A stretch of DNA of 64,000 bases from positions 248,001-312,000 of the forward strand of contig JAHUUJ010000002.1 in the NCBI GenBank assembly GCA_019218365.1, given 5' to 3'. Under the pieces are notes generated by a model that did not search any database, was not told the origin of the DNA, and saw nothing but the letters and a program-made list of their open reading frames with translations. Origin of the DNA: Actinomycetaceae bacterium TAE3-ERU4. Lineage in GTDB: Bacteria; Actinomycetota; Actinomycetes; Actinomycetales; Actinomycetaceae. Positions 38,540 through 49,071 of this stretch are shown here, piece by piece. How positions within the stretch are numbered: position 1 is the first letter of the stretch; each line of letters begins with the position of its first letter. Both the position numbers and the translations under genes were made by a program.

Positions 38540-40512
38540 TGTCTGAACTAATTAACGGTCTTTACCGCGAAGGTGAAAAAATCGCGGATTCCAAGGCCCC
38601 AATGGACGTTCCACTTTCGCAGTGCTGGGAACAGAGGAAGTTCAACGCTAAGCTGGTTAACCCTGCAAACCGACGTAAACTTTCAGTGATTATTGTTGGT
38701 TCGGGACTAGCCGGAGGTGCTGCTGCCGCCTCCCTCGGGGAAATGGGATATAACGTCCACTGTTTCTTCTATCAGGACTCGGCTCGTCGTGCGCACTCAA
38801 TTGCCGCTCAGGGTGGTATCAACGCGGCAAAGAACTACCGCAATGACAATGACTCCGTATACCGTCTTTTCTACGACACGGTAAAGGGTGGTGACTACCG
38901 CTCTCGGGAAAGCAACGTTTACCGTCTTGCGGAAGTCTCCGCAAACATCATCGACCAGTGCGTCGCCCAGGGTGTTCCTTTCGCCCGCGAATACGGCGGT
39001 CTACTCGATAACCGTTCATTCGGTGGTGTGCAGGTATCGCGTACTTTCTACGCTCGTGGACAGACCGGACAGCAGCTCCTAATCGGCGCCTACCAGGCGA
39101 TGGAACGCCAGGTCAAAGCCGGTACAGTCAAGGAATACCCGCGCCATGAGATGGTTGAACTAATCGTTGAAGGCGGTCGCGCCCGCGGTATTGTCGCTCG
39201 CGATATGGCGACCGGGGAAATTAAAACCTACACCGCAGATGCGGTGGTCCTAGCAACAGGTGGATACGGAAACGTCTTCTTCCTCTCCACCAACGCAATG
39301 GGTTGTAACGGTACGGCCATCTGGCGTGCACACCGCAAGGGAGCCTACTTTGGAAACCCCTGCTTCACCCAGATTCACCCAACCTGTATTCCCCAGCACG
39401 GGGACCAGCAATCAAAACTCACCCTAATGTCTGAGTCGCTGCGTAACGATGGACGTATCTGGGTTCCCAAAAAAGCTGAAGATTGCGAAAAAGACCCTCG
39501 CGACATTCCCGAAGAAGACCGCGACTACTACCTCGAACGTATCTACCCGGCATTCGGTAACCTCGTTCCCCGTGACGTTGCTTCCCGTAACGCCAAGAAC
39601 GTTTGTGACGAGGGACGCGGTGTAGGGCCAAAGGTTGACGGAATCGCCCGCGGTGTTTACCTGGACTTCGCTGATGCGATTAACCGGATGGGTAAAGACG
39701 TAGTTTCCGCCAAGTACGGAAACCTCTTCGACATGTACGAGCGCATTACCGATGACAACCCCTACGAAGTGCCAATGCGTATTTACCCCGCGGTTCACTA
39801 CACCATGGGTGGCCTGTGGGTTGACTACGATTTGATGTCTTCGATTCCCGGCCTATTTGTTACCGGTGAAGCTAACTTCTCCGACCACGGAGCTAACCGC
39901 CTCGGCGCCTCGGCACTTATGCAGGGACTGTCGGACGGATACTTCGTACTACCGAATACGATTAACGATTACCTAGCCGCGGCACCTTTCGAGAAGCTTT
40001 CGGAAGATCACCCGGAGGTTATGGCGGCAAAGAACTCTGCACAAGAGCGTATTGACCGTTTAATGAGCATTAACGGTACTCGGTCGGTTGATTCATTCCA
40101 CAAGGAACTCGGCCAAATCATGTGGGAATACTGTGGAATGTCCCGTAATGCCGAAGGGCTGAAGCTAGCCATCGAAAAGATTCGTGCACTTCGCGAAGAA
40201 TTCTGGAATAACGTACGTGTTCCCGGACGCTCAATCGGCGGACTAAACCAGTCCCTCGAAAAGGCCGGCCGCGTGGCTGACTTCCTTGAACTCGGTGAGC
40301 TGATGTGTATAGACGCTCTCCACCGCAGTGAATCTTGCGGTGGTCACTTCCGGGAAGAATCACAGACTCCCGAAGGTGAAGCTAAGCGTAACGACGCGGA
40401 ATTCACCTATGTTGCCGCCTGGGAGTTCGGTGGTGACGGGCAGGCTCCGGTCTTGCATAAGGAAGACCTTGAATACAAGAACATTGAGCTTAAGGAGCGT
40501 AGTTACAAGTGA
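38539..40512 (+). CDS. sdhA: Succinate dehydrogenase/fumarate reductase flavoprotein subunit
   Basis: The 657-residue catalytic subunit interconverting succinate and fumarate. The FAD-binding GSGLAGG is at residues 54-60, the covalently flavinylated histidine is His85 in [13 protein letters not shown], and the active-site blocks HPTCIP and [10 protein letters not shown] are present. Its length and the pairing with a five-helix cytochrome b match the B. subtilis/Wolinella-like type rather than E. coli SdhA. Direction in the cell (oxidation or fumarate respiration) cannot be told from sequence. Confidence 0.95.
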   Translation: MSELINGLYREGEKIADSKAPMDVPLSQCWEQRKFNAKLVNPANRRKLSVIIVGSGLAGGAAAASLGEMGYNVHCFFYQDSARRAHSIAAQGGINAAKNYRNDNDSVYRLFYDTVKGGDYRSRESNVYRLAEVSANIIDQCVAQGVPFAREYGGLLDNRSFGGVQVSRTFYARGQTGQQLLIGAYQAMERQVKAGTVKEYPRHEMVELIVEGGRARGIVARDMATGEIKTYTADAVVLATGGYGNVFFLSTNAMGCNGTAIWRAHRKGAYFGNPCFTQIHPTCIPQHGDQQSKLTLMSESLRNDGRIWVPKKAEDCEKDPRDIPEEDRDYYLERIYPAFGNLVPRDVASRNAKNVCDEGRGVGPKVDGIARGVYLDFADAINRMGKDVVSAKYGNLFDMYERITDDNPYEVPMRIYPAVHYTMGGLWVDYDLMSSIPGLFVTGEANFSDHGANRLGASALMQGLSDGYFVLPNTINDYLAAAPFEKLSEDHPEVMAAKNSAQERIDRLMSINGTRSVDSFHKELGQIMWEYCGMSRNAEGLKLAIEKIRALREEFWNNVRVPGRSIGGLNQSLEKAGRVADFLELGELMCIDALHRSESCGGHFREESQTPEGEAKRNDAEFTYVAAWEFGGDGQAPVLHKEDLEYKNIELKERSYK

Positions 40513-41270
40513 ACATTACACTGCGAGTATGGCGCCAAGAAGGTGCCGGTGACGAAGGCGCTCTCCACGATTACCAGCTCACCGGTATTTCGGAGGACTC
40601 ATCATTCCTGGAAATGCTTGATGTCCTTAACGAGGAACTATTTGCCCGCGGCGAAGAACCCATTGCCTTCGACTCAGACTGTCGTGAAGGTATTTGTGGT
40701 CAGTGTGGTCTAGTAATCAACGGTATTCCCCACGGTAACGAAGGACCGGGAATTACTGATAACACCACCACCTGCCAGGTACACATGCGTCACTTCAAAG
40801 ATGGTGACACCATCACAATCGAGCCGTGGCGTTCGGCTGCATTCCCGATTATTAAAGACCTGGTAGTTAACCGTTCGGCTTTTGACCGAATTATTCAGGC
40901 AGGTGGATACATCTCGGTTAACACGGGTGCGGCTCCCGATGCTCACGCAACTCCCGTTCCTAAGGTTGATGCTGATCGTGCTTTCGAAGCCGCGGCTTGT
41001 ATCGGGTGTGGAGCCTGCGTGGCTGCCTGCCCGAACGGTTCTGCAATGCTCTTTACCTCCGCGAAAGTAACCCACCTAGGGTTGCTACCGCAGGGTAAAC
41101 CGGAGAACCTCCAACGTGTTACCGACATGCTAAACCAACATGATGAAGAAGGATTTGGTTCTTGCACCAATATTGGTGAATGTGCTGCTGTTTGCCCGAA
41201 GGGAATCTCTTTGGATAACATTGCCTTCCTCAACCGCCAGCTCGGTAAGGCTGTTCTAAAGGGTCTCTAA
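40509..41270 (+). CDS. sdhB: Succinate dehydrogenase/fumarate reductase iron-sulfur subunit
   Basis: A 253-residue electron-transfer subunit. The plant-type [2Fe-2S] ligands are Cys58, Cys63 and Cys66 in CREGICGQC plus a fourth in TTTCQVH. The bacterial-ferredoxin part has [14 protein letters not shown] and, near the C-terminus, [15 protein letters not shown] for the [4Fe-4S] and [3Fe-4S] clusters. It starts with GTG overlapping sdhA by 4 bases and ends the operon before a strong terminator. Confidence 0.95.
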   Translation: MNITLRVWRQEGAGDEGALHDYQLTGISEDSSFLEMLDVLNEELFARGEEPIAFDSDCREGICGQCGLVINGIPHGNEGPGITDNTTTCQVHMRHFKDGDTITIEPWRSAAFPIIKDLVVNRSAFDRIIQAGGYISVNTGAAPDAHATPVPKVDADRAFEAAACIGCGACVAACPNGSAMLFTSAKVTHLGLLPQGKPENLQRVTDMLNQHDEEGFGSCTNIGECAAVCPKGISLDNIAFLNRQLGKAVLKGL

Positions 41271-41283
41271 ATAAAAAATAGCC

Positions 41284-41330
41284 AATAATGGTGGGGGTAA
41301 GGCAAATGCGTTACCCCCACCATTATTTTG
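41284..41330 (+). terminator. Intrinsic terminator after sdhB
   Basis: AATAATGGTGGGGGTAA pairs perfectly with TTACCCCCACCATTATT (17 bp) around a 10-base loop and is followed by TTG and a T-rich stretch. Confidence 0.9.
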
Positions 41331-41362
41331 TGTTCTTTTCCCCCTAAAGGCAGGGAAGGGAG

Positions 41363-41368
41363 TAAAAT
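41363..41368 (+). promoter_or_regulatory. Putative -10 box of a leaderless transcript (tsaD)
   Basis: TAAAAT ends 6 bases before the GTG at 41375, between the sdh terminator and the gene. No ribosome binding site at usable spacing lies between the hexamer and the start. Confidence 0.6.
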
Positions 41369-41374
41369 AGGCGC

Positions 41375-42430
41375 GTGATTACAGAGAAGAAACAACCCCT
41401 TATCCTCGGTGTCGAATCTACCTGCGACGAAACTGGTCTGGCGCTAGTTCGTGGACATGAACTACTGGTAGACAGGACTGCCTCCTCGATGGATCAGCAT
41501 GCTCGATATGGCGGCATAATTCCCGAGATAGCCTCCCGTGCGCACCTGGAAAGTTTTCTTCCCGCTCTCGACAGCGCGCTAGAAGAAGCTGGGGTTGCTC
41601 TTGCCGATATTGATGCAATTGCCTGTTCTGCCGGGCCGGGACTCATCGGCTCCTTAACCGTTGGAAACTGTGGCGCTAAATCTCTTGCTTCTGCCCTGGG
41701 GATTCCCCTATACGGGGTTAACCACGTAATCGGTCACCTTGCCGTCGACCAGTTGGTTGATGGACCTTTCCCGGAAAAGTTCATTGGGCTAGTAGTCTCT
41801 GGAGGGCACTCTAACCTTCTACTGGTAAACGACATCGCTACCGACATCGTTGAATTGGGTGGGACCCTTGACGATGCCGCCGGTGAAGCATTTGATAAAG
41901 TCGGACGTCTACTCGGATTGCCCTATCCTGGAGGTCCCCACGTTGACCGCCAAGGGCAGCAGGGAAATCCCCAAGCAATTGCTTTCCCCCGTGGACTTTC
42001 CCGTGCCAAAGACCGCGAAACCCACCGTTGGGATTTTTCGTTCTCCGGCCTGAAAACTGCCGTTGCACGCTATATCGAAAGCCTCCAGAAGGAAGGGAGA
42101 GAACTTCCCGTTGCAGATATTTGTGCGTCTTTTTCCGAAGCTGTCAATGACTCCCTAACTGCCAAGGCGATTGCCGCTTGCGTTGCTCACGATTGCGATA
42201 CCCTGGTTATCGGAGGCGGGTTCTCTGCTAACTCGCGATTGCGTTCCCTCTTGCAAGAAAGAGCGGCAAAAGAGTCTATAACCGTGCGTATGCCACCGTT
42301 ACGCTACTGTACTGATAACGGTGCGCAAATCGCTGCTCTTGGAGTAAACCTCTACAGGGCCGGGGTGAGCCCGTCAAGCCTAGACTTCTCCCCAGATTCC
42401 TCGATGCCGTTAACCGTCACACACATTTAG
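41375..42430 (+). CDS. tsaD: tRNA N6-adenosine threonylcarbamoyltransferase TsaD
   Basis: The catalytic subunit that moves threonylcarbamoyl onto A37 of ANN-decoding tRNAs. The 351-residue protein has GVESTCDETGLALV, the segment GGIIPEIASRAHLE, the metal-binding NHVIGHL, LVVSGGHSNL, and LGGTLDDAAGEAFDKV. It starts with GTG. It is separated from its partners tsaE and tsaB by the sdh operon and has its own promoter. Its 3' end overlaps the convergent methyltransferase by 21 bases. Confidence 0.96.
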   Translation: MITEKKQPLILGVESTCDETGLALVRGHELLVDRTASSMDQHARYGGIIPEIASRAHLESFLPALDSALEEAGVALADIDAIACSAGPGLIGSLTVGNCGAKSLASALGIPLYGVNHVIGHLAVDQLVDGPFPEKFIGLVVSGGHSNLLLVNDIATDIVELGGTLDDAAGEAFDKVGRLLGLPYPGGPHVDRQGQQGNPQAIAFPRGLSRAKDRETHRWDFSFSGLKTAVARYIESLQKEGRELPVADICASFSEAVNDSLTAKAIAACVAHDCDTLVIGGGFSANSRLRSLLQERAAKESITVRMPPLRYCTDNGAQIAALGVNLYRAGVSPSSLDFSPDSSMPLTVTHI

Positions 42431-43663
42431 CTTTACCCCTAAGAAAGCCAAATGCTTATCACCCACTCGGGTAGTAATGACGGTTCCTCGGATTCCATTT
42501 CCGTTTAGCTTTAGTTGCTGGCGCAAACGTTGCGGCAGAATATCGGTGCCTCTATTGAGAATATCTACCGCACCAAAACCAGCTTCATGGCAGGCTTTCT
42601 TCAAGGCCTTAGGCTTTAGAGGATGGGTGGAGATGACTCGGAACGTTTGTAAACAAGCATCCCATAAGTCTCTATCGTCTCTCGGGAGATCAAACGGATT
42701 TACCTCACCGGTAAGATACGCGATGCGTGGATCTAAAAGATACAGCCCCCATTTTTTTGCAAAACTTGCCAGTGCCCCAGAACGAACCAGAGCTCCATCA
42801 GGCTCATAGATATATGTTCCTACCGGAGCGCACTCGCCCGGGGTGATGGAAGCATTTGCTTCTTTTGCGTTCTCATCACGAATTTCGTAAGACTTACCGT
42901 GCCGAAAAATCAGGGCACTCCTTCCGCTGCCCCCTAGTGCCTGAGCTAATTTTCCAGTCCAGATACAGGCCTCTACGGTATTTCCTTCAACCGAAGTGAA
43001 CTGTACATGAGATTGCGGTGGTAAATCAGTGTGCCGAATCCCCGGGGAGACCTTTATCCCTGCCGGTAAAGTGGCTGACCACTTCAAAACCTGATCTAGA
43101 GGAGGGGACCATTCGTTTGGGTTGGCAATTCTTTTGCCATTTTTTCTTCGTGCGGGATCTACAAAAATGGCGTCGGCAATTGCCTCTAAATCTAGTTGTC
43201 GAACATCACCCAAAACTACCTTTGCGTTTGGGAACTCTCCTAAATTATGGGTTGCATACGAGGCTGTTTGAAGATCAATTTCCACGGCTGTTACATTCAA
43301 CCCTGCTTGGGCAAAGGCGCGTGATTCTGCACCAATTCCACATCCTAAATCAGCTACTGAAAGAATCTGTGCCCGTTTATAAATCTCGGCATGATATTTT
43401 GCCACTTCCGGCCGTGAAGCCTGTTCTAGGCCATCCTTGGTAAAAAATAAACTATGTGCAGATTGCCCAAACTTAGCCTGTGCTGCCTGACGAAGTTGAG
43501 CCAGGGAGATAGCCTGAGCAATTATCTGTGGATCATATCCCTGTCCACGCAGGGAGGAAGAAAGCTCAAGAACTTGGGCAGGGGAAAAAGGTGGCAGGGA
43601 CGTAGCAAGATTTCCAATCTCTACGTCTTTTTCGGTAAGTGTAAGAAGCGGGGACGGTTGCAT
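42410..43663 (-). CDS. Class I SAM-dependent methyltransferase with THUMP-like domain
   Basis: A 417-residue protein. An N-terminal helical part of about 90 residues precedes a Rossmann methyltransferase core with SVADLGCGIGAESRAFAQAG (SAM-binding) and the motif FVDPARR; the C-terminal part resembles the THUMP-like domain of an uncharacterised family related to RNA methyltransferases. RNA is the likely substrate but unproven. The frame is open 56 codons further upstream, over the groES operator; the ATG at 43663, 7 bases after TAAACT, is preferred and looks leaderless. Confidence 0.82.
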   Translation of the reverse strand: MQPSPLLTLTEKDVEIGNLATSLPPFSPAQVLELSSSLRGQGYDPQIIAQAISLAQLRQAAQAKFGQSAHSLFFTKDGLEQASRPEVAKYHAEIYKRAQILSVADLGCGIGAESRAFAQAGLNVTAVEIDLQTASYATHNLGEFPNAKVVLGDVRQLDLEAIADAIFVDPARRKNGKRIANPNEWSPPLDQVLKWSATLPAGIKVSPGIRHTDLPPQSHVQFTSVEGNTVEACIWTGKLAQALGGSGRSALIFRHGKSYEIRDENAKEANASITPGECAPVGTYIYEPDGALVRSGALASFAKKWGLYLLDPRIAYLTGEVNPFDLPRDDRDLWDACLQTFRVISTHPLKPKALKKACHEAGFGAVDILNRGTDILPQRLRQQLKLNGNGIRGTVITTRVGDKHLAFLGVKLNVCDG

Positions 43664-43670
43664 GGAAGAA

Positions 43671-43676
43671 AGTTTA
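43671..43676 (-). promoter_or_regulatory. Putative -10 box of a leaderless transcript (methyltransferase)
   Basis: On the minus strand TAAACT lies 7 bases before the ATG at 43663. The intervening TTCTTCC is not a ribosome binding site. Confidence 0.5.
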
Positions 43677-43723
43677 ACTGAGTTGAGCTTGATATTCGCC
43701 AAGGGCGAGAAGGTGAAGGGCTT

Positions 43724-43750
43724 TTGGCAGTCCCTTTGCATGAGTGCTAA
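43724..43750 (+). promoter_or_regulatory. CIRCE operator (HrcA binding site) of groES
   Basis: TTGGCAGTC (43724-43732), 9 bases, GAGTGCTAA (43742-43750). The right arm is the exact CIRCE consensus and the left arm matches 7 of 9, with the canonical 9-base spacer. The -35-like TTGGCA and TAAGCA (43748) overlap it, so HrcA binding would block transcription and heat or unfolded protein would relieve it. It lies 100 bases before the groES start. Confidence 0.82.
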
Positions 43751-43849
43751 GCATAGGGTTAATCTTAGAGACGTAAGCATGGAAATCCGGTTAAATGCGC
43801 TGACCCCCGCGACGGCGGCGCCGCCGGACAAGTCTAAGTGAGGAAATAA

Positions 43850-44143
43850 ATGGCTAACATCAAGCCGCTAGAGGATCGCGTAGTCGTTGCGCAGCTTCAG
43901 GCCGAAAAGGTGACTGCGTCTGGACTGGTAATTCCCGACACCGCAACCGAAAAGCCCCAGGAGGGCAAGGTTGTCGCCGTTGGACCCGGACGTATTGACG
44001 ACAAGGGAAACCGTGTTCCGATGGACGTCGCTGAGGGCGATATCGTTATCTACTCCAAGTACGGTGGTACCGAAGTTAAGTACTCCGGCGAAGAGTACCT
44101 AATTCTTTCCGCTCGCGACATTCTTGCTGTAGTAGAGCGCTGA
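43850..44143 (+). CDS. groES: Co-chaperonin GroES
   Basis: The 97-residue heptameric lid of the GroEL chaperonin. The whole sequence matches: [26 protein letters not shown], the mobile-loop region, and [21 protein letters not shown] precedes the ATG. It is a single-gene unit: no groEL follows, and a terminator and whiB lie directly downstream. Regulation through HrcA is indicated by the CIRCE element. Confidence 0.97.
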   Translation: MANIKPLEDRVVVAQLQAEKVTASGLVIPDTATEKPQEGKVVAVGPGRIDDKGNRVPMDVAEGDIVIYSKYGGTEVKYSGEEYLILSARDILAVVER

Positions 44144-44160
44144 GTATAAAACATAAAATA

Positions 44161-44197
44161 GGCGGTGCGATTCCTTCGGGAATCCGCACCGCCTTTT
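44161..44197. terminator. Bidirectional terminator between groES and whiB
   Basis: GGCGGTGCG-ATTCC and GGAAT-C-CGCACCGCC form a long stem (one bulged C) with a TTCG tetraloop, then TTTTTAT. On the other strand the stem is followed by TATTTTATG, so it can serve both convergent genes. Confidence 0.88.
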
Positions 44198-44214
44198 TAT
44201 ATCTTTAGTGTTGA

Positions 44215-44505
44215 TTACGCGGTTTTGCGCTCGTGGGAGGCAAGGTAAGAACGACGTTCTTCTTCGGTCATTCCACCCCACACTCCGTAGGGTTCGCGAA
44301 CCGCTAGCGCGTGATCGCGGCACTGTTTAATTACCGGGCAGCTCGCGCAAATTGCCTTAGCGTTTTCTGCGCGACGGCGACGAGTTGAACCTCGCTCGCC
44401 CTCTGGGTGAAAAAACAGTTCCGTGTCCATTTCCCGGCACGCGCCTTCGTACTGCCATTCCCAAAGGTCCATTACGGGCCCAGGAAGTCGGGAAGCGTCG
44501 GTCAT
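44215..44505 (-). CDS. whiB3: WhiB-family iron-sulfur regulator, WhiB3/WhiD type
   Basis: A 96-residue actinobacterial regulator holding a [4Fe-4S] cluster through Cys23, Cys53, Cys56 and Cys62 (spacing C-X29-C-X2-C-X5-C), with the GVWGG turn and a basic C-terminus. WhiB proteins bind the sigma-70 region 4 and sense redox or nitric oxide. The start LPGPVMDLWEWQ, the FFHPEGERG block and the position beside groES and guaB match M. tuberculosis WhiB3 as I recall it; WhiB2 is the alternative. AAGGAGA precedes the ATG. Confidence 0.88.
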   Translation of the reverse strand: MTDASRLPGPVMDLWEWQYEGACREMDTELFFHPEGERGSTRRRRAENAKAICASCPVIKQCRDHALAVREPYGVWGGMTEEERRSYLASHERKTA

Positions 44506-44559
44506 GCCATCTCCTTAAGAGGGTTAGGGGAAACTGTTCAGTAAAAAGAACGTTTGTCC

Positions 44560-44589
44560 ACTTTAGCAAACCTAAACTAAATGACACAA
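44560..44589 (-). promoter_or_regulatory. Candidate whiB promoter
   Basis: On the minus strand TTGTGT (44589-44584) and TAAAGT (44565-44560) are 18 bases apart, giving a leader of about 50 bases before the ATG at 44505. Confidence 0.5.
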
Positions 44590-44745
44590 GGCCTTGAAAG
44601 ATAGGAAATATGCGTGTCTTGTCACGTTGAAGTGATGCGGATTTTTCGCAATATAGGCGTTCCGTAATTATCTTTGTGGGGGAGTGTGAGGAAACTTTTT
44701 AATATTGTTATTTTTGCTTTTGTGTGGAGGGTTTATTAAATATAA

Positions 44746-46275
<1,530 letters not shown>

Positions 46276-46292
46276 TTAAAGAATGTAGCTAT

Positions 46293-46334
46293 AAAGGTTA
46301 GGGGGAAAGTCGATCGGCTTTCCCCCTAACCTTT
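46293..46334. terminator. Bidirectional terminator between guaB and the exonuclease gene
   Basis: AAAGGTTAGGGGGAAAG and CTTTCCCCCTAACCTTT form a perfect 17-bp stem around an 8-base loop. Its right end overlaps the stop codon of the minus-strand exonuclease gene by two bases. Confidence 0.85.
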
Positions 46335-47058
46335 AGGCTTCGTCTAGATCATAGGGCCAAGCGGTGCAGACATTGCCAACGCGCCCTTTGCTTTCGAGCC
46401 AAGCATTGAACCCGTTAGCCCAGTTTGCGTGGGTACGTCGCTGGTAATCCTGTAGTTCACCCAGTGGGGCAGCCGCCATATCCGGGTTAAAACGGCACAT
46501 TGCGGCAAGCAAATCAAGAGTTGCTAAAACATCAACTTCGGCATCGTGGAAATCTGAGTCAACCTGTACTTCATAAACCTTGCAAAGGTCAATTAGCTTG
46601 CGCTTGCGATTTCCCCGGTAAAGCCCGCGATCTAAAGTTAGGGGATCAATCAGCGCACCGAAAGACCCGCCGTTTCGTTCCCGCAAAGTTGGCAAGTTAC
46701 AGCGCAGCAGATTATTTTCGAGAATCTGTAAGTCAAATCCCAGATTAAAACCTACCAGGGCGCCGCCCAGCTGCCATCCTTGATGAATCTGTGCGGCTAC
46801 TTCATCGAGTACTTCCGCGAGGGGACGGCCTATGGACTGGACCTTTTCGTTTGTGATTCCGTGAACCGCGGTGGCAACTGCTGGAATCTCTATCCCAGGG
46901 TTAGCTAACCAGCCTTGAATTTCGTCTTCTTTGCCCGGTCGTCTGGTAATTAAAGAAGCCGTGACAAGCCTATCTTCTTTTGTATTAACTCCGGTAGTTT
47001 CAGTATCGAAACCCATCCAGAAAGTTTCCTGTAACGGGGTCTGTAAATAAGTGTCCAT
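46333..47058 (-). CDS. 3'-5' exonuclease, DnaQ-like (DEDDh)
   Basis: A 241-residue exonuclease of the DNA polymerase III epsilon-like fold. Exo I FDTETTG, the substrate segment VHGITNEKV, GFNLGFDLQIL (Exo II) and FHDAEVDVLATLDLL (Exo III) appear in order, with the general-base His. It lacks the polymerase-binding tail of DnaQ, so it may be a stand-alone DNA repair or RNA-processing nuclease. The frame is open to 47172, but the ATG at 47058 fits other family members better. Confidence 0.88.
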   Translation of the reverse strand: MDTYLQTPLQETFWMGFDTETTGVNTKEDRLVTASLITRRPGKEDEIQGWLANPGIEIPAVATAVHGITNEKVQSIGRPLAEVLDEVAAQIHQGWQLGGALVGFNLGFDLQILENNLLRCNLPTLRERNGGSFGALIDPLTLDRGLYRGNRKRKLIDLCKVYEVQVDSDFHDAEVDVLATLDLLAAMCRFNPDMAAAPLGELQDYQRRTHANWANGFNAWLESKGRVGNVCTAWPYDLDEA

Positions 47059-47172
47059 GTAATTAGTTTGCCAACAAAGTGGGACATTTGGAATCAAAAG
47101 GGAGAAGTCTTGCATTAAAGTGGGTATAAAACATGCAAAAAAGGCCGAAAAGTCTAAATAGTAGGGGTACAA

Positions 47173-47937
47173 ATGCCACGCAAGCCAATAGAATCCAAAA
47201 TGCCAACCTGGCTGGCAGTAATCTTGGCTGTAATTATGGTCACAACTATGGGTGGGATTAGCGCCTATCTAGTGCACGATTTAAGAAACCCTAAACCAAT
47301 TGCTAAAGCGGGGGCAGTGCGTCCTGATGAAGGCATTTCCGCTTCCGGTTCGCAAAGCGTTGAGGGACCAAAAGAAGACAACCCGGTGCTTAAGATGCCG
47401 CAAGTTGCACAGATTATTTCCCAGGCAGCGCTCAAACCTGCTGATTTCCCGGCTAAAGATGGAGTAGTTTATTTCCGCAGTCCTTCCGCGAATGAAGTAT
47501 GTGCCTACTCGCAAGACATCACTAAGCTGGCAAATAACCCGTGGGTGGTTGTCTCCCCAGTGGCTGAGGGAAGTTCTTATCGCGGTCCAGGAGTAGTTTG
47601 TAGTCAGGTACGAGGTGCTCTTTTACCCGCGCGAGAGGACCGTCATCCCTGCCCCGCCGGGGAACTACGTGGACGTAGCGCGACAATCACAAATGAAGTT
47701 GCCAATTTTGGAGCCTGTTTACAGGGAGGCGCCAATCCCGTACAGGCCGATGCACGCGATGAAAAGAATGTCCGCTTTAAGGAATTCGCGCCCGTTGCGA
47801 ACGGTTCCTATTTACGCTTGGGGAACGATTTCGTGTGCGGGGCGGTGGCTCCTGACTTTGCCTGCGCTTCACTAAAATCCGGTACCGCTTTCTATCTAAC
47901 GGCTACAGGCTATAAGCTATACACATCAGACAAGTAA
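47173..47937 (+). CDS. Uncharacterised membrane-anchored protein
   Basis: A 254-residue protein I do not recognise. It has a basic N-terminus (MPRKPIESK), one transmembrane segment at about residues 11-34 (WLAVILAVIMVTTMGGISAYLV), then a Pro/Gly/Ser linker and an extracytoplasmic domain containing several cysteines that could form disulfides. AGGGG lies 5 bases before the ATG. It lies between guaB and guaB3, with 18 bases to the latter, so the two may be co-transcribed. Confidence 0.75.
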   Translation: MPRKPIESKMPTWLAVILAVIMVTTMGGISAYLVHDLRNPKPIAKAGAVRPDEGISASGSQSVEGPKEDNPVLKMPQVAQIISQAALKPADFPAKDGVVYFRSPSANEVCAYSQDITKLANNPWVVVSPVAEGSSYRGPGVVCSQVRGALLPAREDRHPCPAGELRGRSATITNEVANFGACLQGGANPVQADARDEKNVRFKEFAPVANGSYLRLGNDFVCGAVAPDFACASLKSGTAFYLTATGYKLYTSDK

Positions 47938-47955
47938 CCCAACGGAGGGTACCCC

Positions 47956-49071
47956 ATGACTAACGAGGTCGAGATCGGCAGAGGAAAACGCGCCATCCGT
48001 GCCTTTTCGTTCGATGATATTGCTGTGATTCCCGCACGTCGAACCCGTGATCCGGAAGATGTTAATGTTGGCTGGCAAATTGACGCATACCATGTTGATG
48101 TCCCGGTGATGGCCGCCCCGATGGACTCTTTGATGTCCCCGCAGACAGCTATCGAATTCGGTCGCCTGGGCGGAATCGGGGTACTTGACCTGGAGGGGCT
48201 ATGGACTCGTTACGAAGACCCCACCGAGGTGTTTGAACAGATTCGTACCATGCCGGAAGAAGAAGTTACCGTAGGTTTGCAGCGAATCTACGCGGAGCCG
48301 GTAAAAACCCATTTGATTGCCCGCTGCCTAGAAGAAATCCGTGCCGCGGGGGTTACCGTAGCGGCGGCACTTTCCCCGCAGCACACCCTCGAATATATTG
48401 ATCCCGTGCTCGAAGCCGGAGTAGATTTACTCGTCGTGCGGGGAACTACAGTTTCTGCTGAACACGTTTCTACGCGGGTTGAGCCGCTTAACTTGAAACG
48501 TTTTATCTACGAACTTGACGTGCCGGTAATCGTTGGGGGAGTGGCAACCTATAGTGCTGCCCTGCACCTGATGCGGACGGGAGCTGCCGGAGTTCTGGTT
48601 GGTTTTGGTGGCGGTGCCGCTCACACAACTCGTCAGTCCTTAGGGATTCACGTGCCGATGGCAACTGCGGTAGCCGATGTAGCCGCCGCTCGTCGCGACT
48701 ACATGGACGAGTCTGGGGGACGTTACGTACACGTAATTGCCGATGGAGGAATTGGCCATTCGGGAGATATCGTCAAAGCAATTGCCTGCGGTGCTGATGC
48801 GGTTATGCTCGGTGCGCTCTTGGCTCGCGCACAGGAAGCTCCCGGCGGAGGATGGCATTGGGGCTCAGAGGCCCGCCACGCAATTTTGCCGCGCGGACGT
48901 AGAGTCCGCGTGGGGACAGCCGGTTCGCTTTCTCAAGTGATGTACGGCCCAGCAACTAGGTCTGATGGGACACAAAATATTATTGGGGCCCTAAAACGAA
49001 CGATGGCTACTACCGGGTATAACGAGGTCAAAGATCTCCAGCGCGTAACCGTGGTGGTGAGTCCAGAATGA
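47956..49071 (+). CDS. guaB3: GuaB3 family IMP dehydrogenase-related protein
   Basis: A 371-residue TIM-barrel relative of IMP dehydrogenase that lacks CBS domains, as GuaB3 does. Markers: FSFDDIAVIPARRTRDPEDV, MAAPMDSLMSP, GGIGVLDLEGLWTRYEDP, and the phosphate-binding GGIGHSGDIVKAIACGAD. The IMPDH catalytic-cysteine loop is not evident. GuaB3 is near-universal in actinobacteria with an unsettled role. ACGGAGGG precedes the ATG. Its TGA overlaps the LacI-type gene by 4 bases. Confidence 0.93.
   Translation: MTNEVEIGRGKRAIRAFSFDDIAVIPARRTRDPEDVNVGWQIDAYHVDVPVMAAPMDSLMSPQTAIEFGRLGGIGVLDLEGLWTRYEDPTEVFEQIRTMPEEEVTVGLQRIYAEPVKTHLIARCLEEIRAAGVTVAAALSPQHTLEYIDPVLEAGVDLLVVRGTTVSAEHVSTRVEPLNLKRFIYELDVPVIVGGVATYSAALHLMRTGAAGVLVGFGGGAAHTTRQSLGIHVPMATAVADVAAARRDYMDESGGRYVHVIADGGIGHSGDIVKAIACGADAVMLGALLARAQEAPGGGWHWGSEARHAILPRGRRVRVGTAGSLSQVMYGPATRSDGTQNIIGALKRTMATTGYNEVKDLQRVTVVVSPE

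Noticed and set aside
43664-43831. 56-codon N-terminal extension of the minus-strand methyltransferase
   Set aside because: It would run across the groES CIRCE operator and has no ribosome binding site; the ATG at 43663 fits a leaderless start.
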